Shown here: piece by piece, positions 1 through 7,380 of the stretch | Numbering within the stretch: the first letter of the stretch is position 1 | Layout: every line of letters starts with the position of its first letter | Source: Massilia sp. NR 4-1 | GTDB taxonomy: Bacteria > Pseudomonadota > Gammaproteobacteria > Burkholderiales > Burkholderiaceae_D | Reading direction: 5' to 3' | NCBI RefSeq assembly: GCF_001191005.1 | Contig: NZ_CP012201.1 | Span: forward strand, 434,001-498,000 | Length of the DNA: 64,000 bases | Notes under the pieces: generated by a model | Seen by the model: only the letters and a program-made list of their open reading frames with translations | The model's database searches: none | Told to the model about the DNA's origin: nothing | Made by a program: the position numbers and the translations under genes

Positions 1-630
1 GGCGCCTCGGCCCTGAACAGCTGCGCCGCGCTGGTGGGCGCGCCGTTGACCCACGACTTCTGCGCCATCTCGCTGTCGGACCTGCTCACGCCCTGGCCCA
101 CCATCGCGCGCCGTCTCGACGCGGTGGCCATGGCGGACTTCGTGGTCGCCCTGTACAACCCCAAGAGCGGCCGCCGCACGCGCCAGATCCTGGAGGCGCA
201 GCGCCTGTTCCTGCGCCACCGCCGTCCCGACACGCCGGTCGCCATCGTGAAGAGCGCCTACCGCCGCCGCGAGAACATCGTCTTCACCACGCTCGACAGC
301 ATGGCCGAAGCCGATATCGGCATGCTGAGCACCGTTTTGATCGGCAACAGCAACACCTTCGTGCGCCACGGCCTGATGGTCACGCCGCGCGGCTACGCCA
401 ACAAATACGATATGGAGGAGGGCGGCGCCACCCGTGACGGCGAACGCGCCGGCCGTTCCCTGAGTACCGGCCTGCTTGGCTGGCTGGAGACCCTGCAGGC
501 CGAACACGCGGCGGGCGACAGCATCGAAACCCTGGCTGAACGCCACCGCCTGCCGGCCGACTATATCCGCGACACCCTGGCCGAGCCGGTTGAGATTGAA
601 ATGGCCGCCGCCGAGGAGGGCGAAGCGTGA
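1..630 (+). CDS. cobJ: Precorrin-3B C17-methyltransferase CobJ, 3' part
   Basis: Cytoplasmic SAM-dependent tetrapyrrole methyltransferase that methylates C17 during ring contraction in corrin (vitamin B12) synthesis. The frame is open from base 1, so the N-terminal half with the first SAM-binding loop lies outside; the GTG at 34 is internal. Visible family blocks are GAPLTHDFCAISLSD, LYNPKSGRR, and the RR.NI.FTTL / DIGMLSTVLIGNS segment that closes the methyltransferase fold, ending with RGY near base 393. About 75 residues follow that point, a helical-looking extension beyond the usual end of the enzyme. The stop overlaps the next start (GTGA at 627-630), indicating translational coupling with the ferredoxin-like gene. 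Identification is firm from the motif pattern; the role of the extension is unknown. Confidence 0.9.
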   Translation, partial: GASALNSCAALVGAPLTHDFCAISLSDLLTPWPTIARRLDAVAMADFVVALYNPKSGRRTRQILEAQRLFLRHRRPDTPVAIVKSAYRRRENIVFTTLDSMAEADIGMLSTVLIGNSNTFVRHGLMVTPRGYANKYDMEEGGATRDGERAGRSLSTGLLGWLETLQAEHAAGDSIETLAERHRLPADYIRDTLAEPVEIEMAAAEEGEA

Positions 631-998
631 GCGCCGCCGACGAAAGCGCAGGCGGCGCCACCGCCACCGCGGTGGTCAAGCCCAAGATCGGCGACTACCG
701 CCGCCACCTGCTGATCTGTACCGGCCCGCGCTGCAGCGCCGACGGCGAATCGCAAGTGCTGTTCGACAGCCTGGGCGACAAGTTCAAGGCCGCCGGCCTG
801 AACGCGGGCGACCTGCGCGTCAAGCGCAGCCGCGTGGGCTGCTTCGCCGCCTGCAAGGGCGGCCCCATCGTTTGCGTCCAGCCGGACGGCACCTGGTACT
901 ACAACGTCACGCCGGAAAACATGGACCGCATCATCGACGAGCACCTGTGCAACGGCCGCCGCGTCGACGATCTCGTGTTCCACCAGGCTGGGGAATAG
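627..998 (+). CDS. Thioredoxin-like [2Fe-2S] ferredoxin-domain protein of a cobalamin cluster
   Basis: A 123-residue soluble protein with a NuoE-type thioredoxin-like [2Fe-2S] fold. The four cluster cysteines are seen as C31-x4-C36 (CTGPRC) and C72-x3-C76 (GCFAAC), the spacing used by this family. The first 20 residues are Ala/Thr-rich and probably disordered. It starts at a GTG that overlaps the cobJ stop by four bases. Proteins of this kind are commonly encoded in aerobic cobalamin operons of proteobacteria, where an electron-carrier role (for example for cobalt reduction or a monooxygenase step) is assumed rather than proven. The link to cobalamin here is inferred from the cobJ coupling. 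Confidence 0.85.
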   Translation: MSAADESAGGATATAVVKPKIGDYRRHLLICTGPRCSADGESQVLFDSLGDKFKAAGLNAGDLRVKRSRVGCFAACKGGPIVCVQPDGTWYYNVTPENMDRIIDEHLCNGRRVDDLVFHQAGE

Positions 999-1011
999 TC
1001 TCCCCCCATCC

Positions 1012-1854
1012 TCAATCGGCCAGCGACACGTGCAGCTGTATGGCATGCTGCTCACTGGCCGGCAATTCCTCATATAGCTCGAACACGCCGGCCGTGCCCA
1101 AGCTTGCGCGCTGGGCGGCGAACCATGACAGCACGCGCGGCCGCAGCCGCGCCAAGCCCTCCAGATAGCTGCAGCAGATCGAGAAGACAGCGAAGCGCGA
1201 CGGTGCAACCTCCAGTTCCAGCCAGCCCTCGGGCGCAGCACCCGCACCCGTCGACGCCTCGATAGCGCAGCCATAGCGTATCCGCTGCGGCGGCGTGATG
1301 TCCGGGTCATCGTAGATGATGCCGTAGTAGGGAGGCTTGACGCGCTGCGCCAGCCCCGCCAGTTCCCCTTTGAATCTATCCCAGTGCTCAGGCACGCAGG
1401 CGTAGGGCCCGGTGTAGCGCTTGAACCAGAGCCGCCGCGGCGCGCGCCAATGCACGATGCGCTGGGCGATGGCTGCGTCGACCGGGCCGGCGAGGCAGTC
1501 GGCATATTGCGCCCTGGCGCTCAGGCGCATGCGCTGCGGCGACATGCCCCAGCGCCGCGTGAAGGCGCGGGTGAACGATTGCTGGCCACAGTAACCCATG
1601 CTGATGGCGACATCGAGCAGGGGCTGGTTGCTCAGGCGGACATAGGCGGCCGCCACGTCCAGCCTTTGCGCCGCGATGAACTCCTGCGGGCTGCTGCCCG
1701 TCTCCTTCTTGAACCGCCGCTGCAACTGGAAGCGGCTCATTCCACAGGCCCGTGCCAGTCCCTGGATGGAAAGTTCGGCGGCCTGGTCGAGGCAGGACTG
1801 CATGTAGAAGATGCGGTCGATCTTGCCGACCAATTGCATGACAAAAGGACTCAA
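1012..1854 (-). CDS. AraC-family regulator with GyrI-like effector-binding domain
   Basis: Transcription regulator of 280 residues with the order reversed from classical AraC: the two helix-turn-helix motifs occupy roughly residues 15-110 (QGLARACGMSRFQLQRRFK; then ISMGYCGQQSFTRAFTRRWG, the signature second HTH), followed by a GyrI/SoxS-effector-like domain (about residues 125-280, with the RYTGPY and YYGIIYDDPDITP blocks). Such proteins bind hydrophobic cationic or other small molecules through the GyrI-like domain and activate neighbouring or stress genes. It is convergent with the ferredoxin gene and divergent from the MACPF/jacalin gene, with about 190 bases between, so it could control that gene; this is only positional inference. 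Confidence 0.85.
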   Translation of the reverse strand: MSPFVMQLVGKIDRIFYMQSCLDQAAELSIQGLARACGMSRFQLQRRFKKETGSSPQEFIAAQRLDVAAAYVRLSNQPLLDVAISMGYCGQQSFTRAFTRRWGMSPQRMRLSARAQYADCLAGPVDAAIAQRIVHWRAPRRLWFKRYTGPYACVPEHWDRFKGELAGLAQRVKPPYYGIIYDDPDITPPQRIRYGCAIEASTGAGAAPEGWLELEVAPSRFAVFSICCSYLEGLARLRPRVLSWFAAQRASLGTAGVFELYEELPASEQHAIQLHVSLAD

Positions 1855-2044
1855 TTCGGTTTCCAGCGCCGCCGGGCGGCGGGGAAGCGGACCCGCTGCA
1901 TAACGGTAGGCAAAAAAACATGCAATTTTAGCATCGTGCGCAATGCGTGGCGGAGCGCTGTCGGCCGCACAAACGGTAAAAGACGGGCAGTGTTATTTCG
2001 CTAACATCCGTTTCCCACTATCTCAACAACTTAGAAAGCTAGAC

Positions 2045-3571
2045 ATGGCAAACCATAGCGCCACAGCAAGCGCATTCAATATCGGCCAAGGCTATTCGTG
2101 CACGCTGGGACCGCTGCAAACGGCTGTCCACACGCAGGTGCTCGACACGGCCGGCGGCAATAGCGAGATCGCGGTGTCCCTGTGCTCGGAGGAGGATTCG
2201 CTCAAGCAAAGCCTGGAGATCAATATCGGCCGCAAGATCGCGGTGGAGGGGATCGGCGGTTACTCGGAAAAATTCAGCCTGTTTCAAAAGCTGCGCTTCA
2301 GCGAGCATAGTCTCTGCATCGTGGTCAAGGCCAGCGTGGTGTCGAAGAGCCACTTCAGCAAGGCGGCGCAGCTGCACGACGACATCCCGGTGCCCGCGAC
2401 GGCGGGCGAGCTCGATCTGTTCTGCAAGATGTATGGCGATGCCTATGTCTCCGAACTCATACGCGGCGCGCAATACTTCGCCGTGTACGCCTACCGCTGC
2501 AAGAGCCGCGAGGAAAAGCTGGAATTGAAGGCGAGGATCGAAGCCTCCGGCATCATCGAGAACGTCACCGTGTCGGGCAAGGCCGGCAGCAACTTCTCGC
2601 ATTCCGTTACGCAGATCAGCCAGAACGTCGAACTGCACCAGGCCGTCATCGGATCGAGCTTCACCATGTCGGGCGAGCAGGACGTCATCCGCACCGCCTA
2701 TGCATTCTTCGAGGCGGCCAACAACCTGCCCACCGGCACCGTCGGCTTCAAAGCCACCGGCTACGAGCACGTCTTCTCCCATCCGGGAATCGAAGCCGCC
2801 TTGACCGCGCTGGCGCACAACCGCCAGCTGTTCAACGGCACCGGCGCCCAGGAAGGCTTGCTGGCCAAGGAGGCGCGCCTGATCGGCATCAAGGAGCGCC
2901 TGGCCAGCCTGGAGCAAACCATGCGGCGCTACGGCTGCACGCTGGACAGCGCAACGCAGGAACGCCAGCGCCAGATCCAGGCCGACCTGGATGTCTGCAA
3001 CGACTTGCGCAACCATTTCAACCAGTCGCCCAGCACCCCGCTGGAAAATCCCCACCTGCCTGCCGCCGTCTACGGCTGGCCGTCGATCCAGTATGAGACC
3101 CGGCAAAGCAAGCGTCTCGGCGGCAGCGGCGGCCAGCCTTATCACGATGTGACGACCGGCGATTTTCTCGACCGTGGCCTGCGCGTCAGCCATATCCGTC
3201 TGCGCGGCGATGCCTATGTGGACTTGATCGAGATCACCTACAAGGACGCCAACGGGCAAATCACGAAATTCACCCACGGCCAGGAGCACGGCAACCAGGT
3301 CGAGAACATCTCGCTCGGCGACGCCGACTACATCACGGAGATTGCCGTGCCGGCGGGTGAGGGCAATATCTACATCGACTATATCCGCGTCAAGACCAGT
3401 AACTTCCCCCAGGGCGTCGGGGTGGGCGGCAACGACCGCAACCTGGCGCCGATCTTCTCCTACGATGACCGCAACCAGCACATCTTCGTCGGCCTGGCTG
3501 GCCGCTGCGAGCGCTGGAACGACGCGCTCAGCGCGCTCTTCCTGCAGATCAAAGGGGTGAACTGGATGTAA
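2045..3571 (+). CDS. MACPF-like / jacalin-like lectin protein (candidate pore-forming toxin)
   Basis: A 508-residue protein. Residues about 130-142 read YGDAYVSELIRGA, which fits a relaxed MACPF signature (Tyr-Gly-x-x-Phe/Tyr-x6-Gly-Gly/Ala); the surrounding first 250 residues would be the membrane-attack-complex/perforin-like module. A coiled-coil-like stretch (about 270-320) follows, and residues about 356-465 form a jacalin-like beta-prism lectin (start SKRLGGSGGQ, ending in DYIRV plus a Gly-rich loop). No signal peptide is visible. I chose ATG 2045 because homologous-looking sequence begins there; an in-frame ATG at 1943 would add 34 poorly conserved residues, and neither has a strong ribosome-binding site. 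A strong terminator follows at once. Function as a glycan-targeted pore former is inferred from the domain pair. Confidence 0.6.
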   Translation: MANHSATASAFNIGQGYSCTLGPLQTAVHTQVLDTAGGNSEIAVSLCSEEDSLKQSLEINIGRKIAVEGIGGYSEKFSLFQKLRFSEHSLCIVVKASVVSKSHFSKAAQLHDDIPVPATAGELDLFCKMYGDAYVSELIRGAQYFAVYAYRCKSREEKLELKARIEASGIIENVTVSGKAGSNFSHSVTQISQNVELHQAVIGSSFTMSGEQDVIRTAYAFFEAANNLPTGTVGFKATGYEHVFSHPGIEAALTALAHNRQLFNGTGAQEGLLAKEARLIGIKERLASLEQTMRRYGCTLDSATQERQRQIQADLDVCNDLRNHFNQSPSTPLENPHLPAAVYGWPSIQYETRQSKRLGGSGGQPYHDVTTGDFLDRGLRVSHIRLRGDAYVDLIEITYKDANGQITKFTHGQEHGNQVENISLGDADYITEIAVPAGEGNIYIDYIRVKTSNFPQGVGVGGNDRNLAPIFSYDDRNQHIFVGLAGRCERWNDALSALFLQIKGVNWM

Positions 3572-3577
3572 GGAAAA

Positions 3578-3604
3578 GGCGGCCCGGTGGCGGGCCGCCG
3601 TTTT
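3578..3604 (+). terminator. Intrinsic terminator after the MACPF/jacalin gene
   Basis: A perfect 9-bp stem, GGCGGCCCG (3578-3586) pairing with CGGGCCGCC (3591-3599), a four-base loop GTGG, then GTTTT. It lies between the lectin-toxin gene and the next gene, and the T-run overlaps the leader of that gene, so the downstream gene either has its own promoter or is expressed by read-through. Confidence 0.85.
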
Positions 3605-3617
3605 GACAGAGGAAAAA

Positions 3618-4205
3618 ATGGACTTTCCAAGTGAATACAGACTGAACGGCAAAAGCTACGATATGGCGGACCTGGCATTCCTGAGCAAGGGCAGGAATTG
3701 CTATCAATTCGCCTATGAGCTGAATTTCAGCGCCCATGGCAAAGCGTTTTGGTTCGACGCCGGTTTTGATAACGCCAGCGGCTACATCAAGCACAATTTC
3801 ATGCAAGACTACTATAACGGCAAGGTATTCGAATGCAACGACCCGGCGGCCTTTCAGCCACTCGATATCGCCATCATCGCCTATTCGAATCCCAACGCGC
3901 AGGACCAGCCGCTGGTGCAGTCCCACCATATGATCTGCCTGCGCAATCAGGGTTTCGACTCCGTCCATTTTGCCGGAACCAATAATGCAGGAACCTTGAA
4001 GGACGATCTGGTGCTGAACGCCTGCACCCTGCCTGAATCGTGCGTGCAGCTCTTCTCCATCCCGCTCGGCAGGACGTCGACGGTCGTGCCGGGCATCGAT
4101 AGCTACCTCAAGGCGGGAACCAAGAAGTTCTACGTTTTTCGCCTGCCGGGAGAAAATGCGTTTGCATTTGCCAAGAACTATAACTGGATCAAGCCGAAGA
4201 GATGA
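3618..4205 (+). CDS. Uncharacterised 195-residue protein downstream of the MACPF/jacalin gene
   Basis: Not confidently recognised. The start at ATG 3618 is chosen because GAGG at 3609-3612 sits five bases upstream; an upstream TTG at 3603 lies inside the terminator T-run. The protein has no signal peptide or membrane segment. A Cys in NCYQFAYEL near residue 34 and a His pair in QSHHMICL near residue 105, with a beta-strand LDIAIIAY just before it, resemble the Cys/His spacing of papain-fold NlpC/P60 or CHAP amidases, but the usual surrounding motifs are weak. Base composition is slightly lower in GC than neighbours. The position behind a toxin-like gene allows a partner, modifying enzyme or protective factor; none of these can be claimed. 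Confidence 0.55.
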   Translation: MDFPSEYRLNGKSYDMADLAFLSKGRNCYQFAYELNFSAHGKAFWFDAGFDNASGYIKHNFMQDYYNGKVFECNDPAAFQPLDIAIIAYSNPNAQDQPLVQSHHMICLRNQGFDSVHFAGTNNAGTLKDDLVLNACTLPESCVQLFSIPLGRTSTVVPGIDSYLKAGTKKFYVFRLPGENAFAFAKNYNWIKPKR

Positions 4206-4214
4206 ACTGCCTGC

Positions 4215-4880
4215 TCAGCCAAGCTTGATGGACAGTTCGACATCCTCCGCGAATGGCGTGGAGAGGTAGCCGCTGGCGGGCGCGCGCACGCGCGCCAGAT
4301 ACTCGGGGCTGTCGTCGGCGTTGTCGGCGACGATGAGGGCGCCGGGCCGCAGGCGGCTTTCCAGCAGGTCCAGGATGTCGGGATAGAGCGCCTTGGCGCC
4401 GTCCAGCAGCAGCAGGTCGATCTTTTCCGGCAGATCGCGGCCCAGGGTTTGCAGCGCGTCGCCGGCGCGGATTTCCACCAGGTCGTCCAGCCCGCCCGCC
4501 TGCAGATTCGCGCGCGCCCGCGCCACCTTGGATGGTTCGAATTCGCTGGTGATCAGCAGGCCGCCGCCGTTGTCGCGCAAGGCGGCGGCCATATGCAGGG
4601 TGGAGATGCCGAAGGAGGTGCCGAATTCCACGATCACGTGGGCGCGCATGCTGCGCGCCAGTATATACAGCAGGCTGCCGGTGGCGCGCGAGACGGGCAG
4701 CGCGGCATCTTTCAGCCTGCCGTACAAGTTGGCGTAGTCGGTTTTGCTCTGCATCAGCTGCTTGAGCTGTGCCTCGGACAGTTCGGCCACGGCCGGAATG
4801 GCCATGATATTCAGGGCGTCGGCTTCCTCGAACAGGCGGTTCAGCAGCGTGGCGAGGGGAGCGGAGGTCAGGGTCGTCAT
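4215..4880 (-). CDS. Class I SAM-dependent O-methyltransferase (family 3-like)
   Basis: A 221-residue cytoplasmic methyltransferase resembling the caffeoyl-CoA/catechol O-methyltransferase group. The SAM-binding motif I is VEFGTSFGIST (about residues 84-94), followed by the acidic motif SEFEP and the metal/active-site strand LLLLDGAKALYPDIL. The substrate cannot be read from sequence. It is divergently transcribed from the TetR gene at 4962 and a 9-bp inverted repeat lies between the two starts, so this methyltransferase is the probable regulated target of that TetR protein. Confidence 0.85.
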   Translation of the reverse strand: MTTLTSAPLATLLNRLFEEADALNIMAIPAVAELSEAQLKQLMQSKTDYANLYGRLKDAALPVSRATGSLLYILARSMRAHVIVEFGTSFGISTLHMAAALRDNGGGLLITSEFEPSKVARARANLQAGGLDDLVEIRAGDALQTLGRDLPEKIDLLLLDGAKALYPDILDLLESRLRPGALIVADNADDSPEYLARVRAPASGYLSTPFAEDVELSIKLG

Positions 4881-4913
4881 AAGGGTATTTCCTTTTGTTT
4901 TGGGAGAGGTAAT

Positions 4914-4935
4914 AATATGAAGAATCCTTCATATT
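4914..4935. promoter_or_regulatory. Inverted repeat, candidate TetR operator
   Basis: Perfect 9-bp inverted repeat AATATGAAG (4914-4922) / CTTCATATT (4927-4935) with a 4-base centre, located in the 81-bp gap between the divergent methyltransferase and TetR starts. AT-rich flanks could hold both promoters. The symmetry, size and position are those of an autoregulatory TetR-family operator; binding is inferred. Confidence 0.6.
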
Positions 4936-4961
4936 TTCTATTCGCTTTCCGGAACCCCGCC

Positions 4962-5594
4962 ATGACCGACCACGAAAACGCCCCGATCTCCTCGCGCAGA
5001 AAGCCGAAACAGGCCCGTTCCACGGAGCTGGTTTCAGCGATTCTGGAGGCGGCTATTCAGGTTTTGGCGAAGGAGGGCGTGCGGCGCTTCACCACCACGC
5101 GGGTGGCGGAACGTGCTGGCGTCAGCATCGGATCGGTGTACCAGTACTTCCCGAACAAGGCTTCCATCCTGTTCCGCCTGCAGAGCGATGAGTGGCGCGA
5201 GACCGGCGCCATGCTGTGGGATATTCTGGGCGACACCAGCCAGCCGCCGCTGGAAAGGCTGCGCCGCATGGTGCATGCTTTCATCCAGTCCGAATGCGAC
5301 GAGGCGGCCGTGCGGCGCGCGCTGGACGATGCCGCACCGCTGTACCGCGACGCGCCCGAGGCCAAGGCGGCAAAGGCCGAGGGGGAGGAGAATATCTCCC
5401 TGTTCATGCGCGAGCTGCTGCCGTCCGTGGACGAGGCGGCGCGCGCCATTGCCACGGATATCATCACCACCACGATGAGCACAGTCGGCAAGCAATTCTC
5501 GGAAACGCCGCGCACGGCGGAAGAAATTGAAACCTATGCCGAGGCGATGAACGCCATGTTCCGCGCCTACCTCAAAAGCCTGGAGCCGGCGTGA
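4962..5594 (+). CDS. TetR/AcrR-family transcriptional regulator
   Basis: A 210-residue one-component repressor. The N-terminal HTH is clear at about residues 20-65 (LAKEGVRRFTTTRVAERAGV, then SIGSVYQYFPNK, the TetR recognition-helix signature). The rest is the helical ligand-binding and dimerisation domain, whose ligand is unknown. I chose ATG 4962 (protein start MTDHEN) since the sequence upstream in the same frame runs through the intergenic operator and the neighbouring gene. It is divergent from the O-methyltransferase and is closed by an intrinsic terminator at 5621-5645. Confidence 0.85.
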   Translation: MTDHENAPISSRRKPKQARSTELVSAILEAAIQVLAKEGVRRFTTTRVAERAGVSIGSVYQYFPNKASILFRLQSDEWRETGAMLWDILGDTSQPPLERLRRMVHAFIQSECDEAAVRRALDDAAPLYRDAPEAKAAKAEGEENISLFMRELLPSVDEAARAIATDIITTTMSTVGKQFSETPRTAEEIETYAEAMNAMFRAYLKSLEPA

Positions 5595-5620
5595 AGTATG
5601 GTAGAGTTATGGGCCTGAAC

Positions 5621-5645
5621 AAATCGCCGCTAGCCGGCGATTTTT
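5621..5645 (+). terminator. Intrinsic terminator after tetR
   Basis: Stem AAATCGCCG (5621-5629) / CGGCGATTT (5635-5643), loop CTAGC, followed by a T-run (5641-5645). It separates the TetR gene from the small membrane-protein gene and argues against the longer start of the latter at 5591. Confidence 0.8.
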
Positions 5646-5680
5646 CATTTCCGGCCTACTGCAATATTGTCGATAATCCC

Positions 5681-5932
5681 ATGAGTCACGAAGTCAAAAC
5701 CATCAAGGAAATCTGTGCCCTGACGCTGCGCGTCTGGCGCGAGGCTGCGGTTCTCTTTATGAGCATCGAAGTCTGGCTGCTGATGCTGGTGGCGGTGTCC
5801 TTGGTGGCGGGTCTCTTCCTCGCCTTCATGGGAGAAGCCAGCAGCCTGCTGGCCTTCGGCTTCTCCTTCGGCTACCTGCTTGCCCGTCCGGTGCTGCATG
5901 CAAAGGGCATCCTCAAGTGGCCTTTCCTGTAA
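5681..5932 (+). CDS. Small two-helix inner-membrane protein, unknown function
   Basis: An 83-residue protein beginning MSHEVKTIKE, with two hydrophobic segments (about residues 28-52, LLMLVAVSLVAGLFLAFMG, and 55-72) and a short basic tail ending KWPFL. The longer in-frame reading from 5591 would run through a terminator hairpin, so ATG 5681 is preferred. No family is recognised. It is convergent with the universal stress protein gene, sharing a hairpin with it. Confidence 0.6.
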   Translation: MSHEVKTIKEICALTLRVWREAAVLFMSIEVWLLMLVAVSLVAGLFLAFMGEASSLLAFGFSFGYLLARPVLHAKGILKWPFL

Positions 5933-5949
5933 GCCCCTGGACGGGGCTT
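5931..5949. terminator. Hairpin shared by two convergent genes
   Basis: AAGCCCC (5931-5937) / GGGGCTT (5943-5949) with loop TGGAC. The stem overlaps the stop codons of both the small membrane protein and the universal stress protein gene. There is no long T-run, so bidirectional termination is likely but not certain. Confidence 0.55.
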
Positions 5950-6796
5950 AGTGCGCCATCAGGACCGGCACCGTCATCGACGCGAGCACGGTGCGCGTGG
6001 CGCCGCCCAGCAGCATTTCGCGCAGGCGGGTGTGGCCATACGCGCCCATCACGATCAGGTCGGCCGAGATATTCGCAGCCAGCGAGAGCAGGGCATTGCC
6101 CACATCGGAAGTGGCCGGACGCTGTTCGACCGTGACCTCCACATTCACGCCATGGCGCGCCAGATAGAGCGCGATGTCGGCGCCAGGTTCTTCGCCATGG
6201 GCGCGGCTGCCGATCTGCGGATTGAAGACGGCGATGGTGACTTTGGCGGCGCGGCGCAGCAGGGGAATGGCCCCAGTGACGGCGCGCGCCGCTTCCACGC
6301 TGCCGTTCCAGGCCACCAGCACGCGGTTGCCGCTGGTGGCGAATTGGCCGATATAAGGCACCACCAGCACGGGACGGCCGCTGTTCAGCACCACATATTC
6401 GGGCAGGTCGTGCAGCAGGGCGCCGGGGCCGGGACCATCCGGATCGGCCTGGCCCAGCACCACCAGGTCGGCGTAGCGCGCCTGCAGGCATAGGCCGCTG
6501 TATTCGTCGTCGCTGAGCAGCCGTTGTTCGCTCGACTTTAATTCCACCCTGGCCACCAGCCGCTCGAATTCGGCCAGCGCCTCGTTCGCGCGCCGTTCGG
6601 CGGTGGCCGCCACGTCGCCAATCACGATGCCGGTCATGTCGAAGGGGCTGCCGGAATACATATAGCGCGGAATGCCGGTCAAGGCGGTGCCGACCAAGTG
6701 CGCTTTTTCCTGCTGCTCCAGTCTGGCCGCGAGTTCGATGCGCGCGGACGAGCCTTTCGATTTGTCTGCATGAACCACGATGGTTTGATACGGCAT
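5948..6796 (-). CDS. Tandem-domain universal stress protein (UspA family)
   Basis: A 282-residue cytoplasmic protein with two Usp domains (about residues 1-145 and 150-282). The second keeps the ATP-binding loop pattern GAYGHTRLREMLLGGATRTVL (G-x2-G-x9-G-T-like), while the first is degenerate at the equivalent site (VVLGQADPDG). Members of this family act in stress survival by nucleotide binding; the specific role here is unknown. The upstream gap to the blaI gene (about 200 bp) is divergent and holds promoters for both. Confidence 0.9.
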   Translation of the reverse strand: MPYQTIVVHADKSKGSSARIELAARLEQQEKAHLVGTALTGIPRYMYSGSPFDMTGIVIGDVAATAERRANEALAEFERLVARVELKSSEQRLLSDDEYSGLCLQARYADLVVLGQADPDGPGPGALLHDLPEYVVLNSGRPVLVVPYIGQFATSGNRVLVAWNGSVEAARAVTGAIPLLRRAAKVTIAVFNPQIGSRAHGEEPGADIALYLARHGVNVEVTVEQRPATSDVGNALLSLAANISADLIVMGAYGHTRLREMLLGGATRTVLASMTVPVLMAH

Positions 6797-6935
6797 ACCG
6801 ACCTCCTTGAGCGAATGGATGGGAGCGTTGCTGATACATCCAGCCTAGAACTCATCGTTTGACGCGTCTACAAGAGTTTGCGGATTACTCCCGCAGTTTT
6901 GGGGATTTTTGATCCAGGTCAAATTCCTCCGGTTC

Positions 6936-6965
6936 TTGACAGTATTGTGACAAATGTCGCATACT
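6936..6965 (+). promoter_or_regulatory. blaI promoter with embedded operator-like dyad
   Basis: TTGACA (6936-6941) matches the sigma-70 -35 consensus; 18 bases on, CATACT (6960-6965) is a fair -10. The spacer holds a small dyad GACA-AA-TGTC (6949-6958; 5 of 6 pairs if extended outward). BlaI/MecI repressors bind short TACA/TGTA-type dyads overlapping their own promoter, so this is a plausible autoregulatory site. The blaI ATG lies 32 bases after the -10. Confidence 0.6.
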
Positions 6966-6996
6966 CGCCATCATCGTCACAATTCAGGAAATTCCC

Positions 6997-7380
6997 ATGG
7001 CCGTGCCCTCGACCACCGAACTTTGCGTGCTGAAAGCACTGTGGAAGCGCCATCCCCTCAGCGCGCGCGAAATCCATATGGAAGTCGAGCGTGAACTCGG
7101 CTGGTCCTTCTCCTCGACCCGCAAGACCCTGGAGCGCATGCTGGAAAAGGAAATGGTGGGCCAGGAAGTGCGCCATGGCGTGCAGGTCTACGCGGCGCGG
7201 CTGGAAAAAGTCGGCACCCTGGCGGCGTTCGCGCGCGACTTCGGCCGCCGCGTGATGGAGATGGACACGCCGCTGCCCGTCAATATGTTCACCGGCAGTA
7301 AGCTGGTGGATGCGCAGGAATTGGCGCAGCTGGAACAAATGCTGAACGCCTGGCCGGACGATGAGGAGCCGCAGCAGTGA
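6997..7380 (+). CDS. blaI: BlaI/MecI/CopY-family repressor
   Basis: A 127-residue winged-helix repressor. The N-terminal winged helix (about residues 5-70) contains the family pattern ELCVLKALWKRHPLSAREI and the recognition helix WSFSSTRKTLERMLEKE; the C-terminal helices mediate dimerisation and in the family carry the site cut when the sensor protease is triggered. It overlaps the next gene (GTGA at 7377-7380), whose product is a BlaR1-like sensor, so the pair forms the standard repressor/antirepressor unit, with a class C beta-lactamase gene following. Spectrum of inducers is unknown. Confidence 0.9.
   Translation: MAVPSTTELCVLKALWKRHPLSAREIHMEVERELGWSFSSTRKTLERMLEKEMVGQEVRHGVQVYAARLEKVGTLAAFARDFGRRVMEMDTPLPVNMFTGSKLVDAQELAQLEQMLNAWPDDEEPQQ

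Noticed and set aside
1943..2044. Longer start for the MACPF/jacalin gene
   Set aside because: The added 34 residues do not resemble the domain and include the probable leader; no ribosome-binding site for ATG 1943.
5591..5680. Extended N-terminus for the small membrane protein
   Set aside because: The extension would translate through an intrinsic terminator hairpin.
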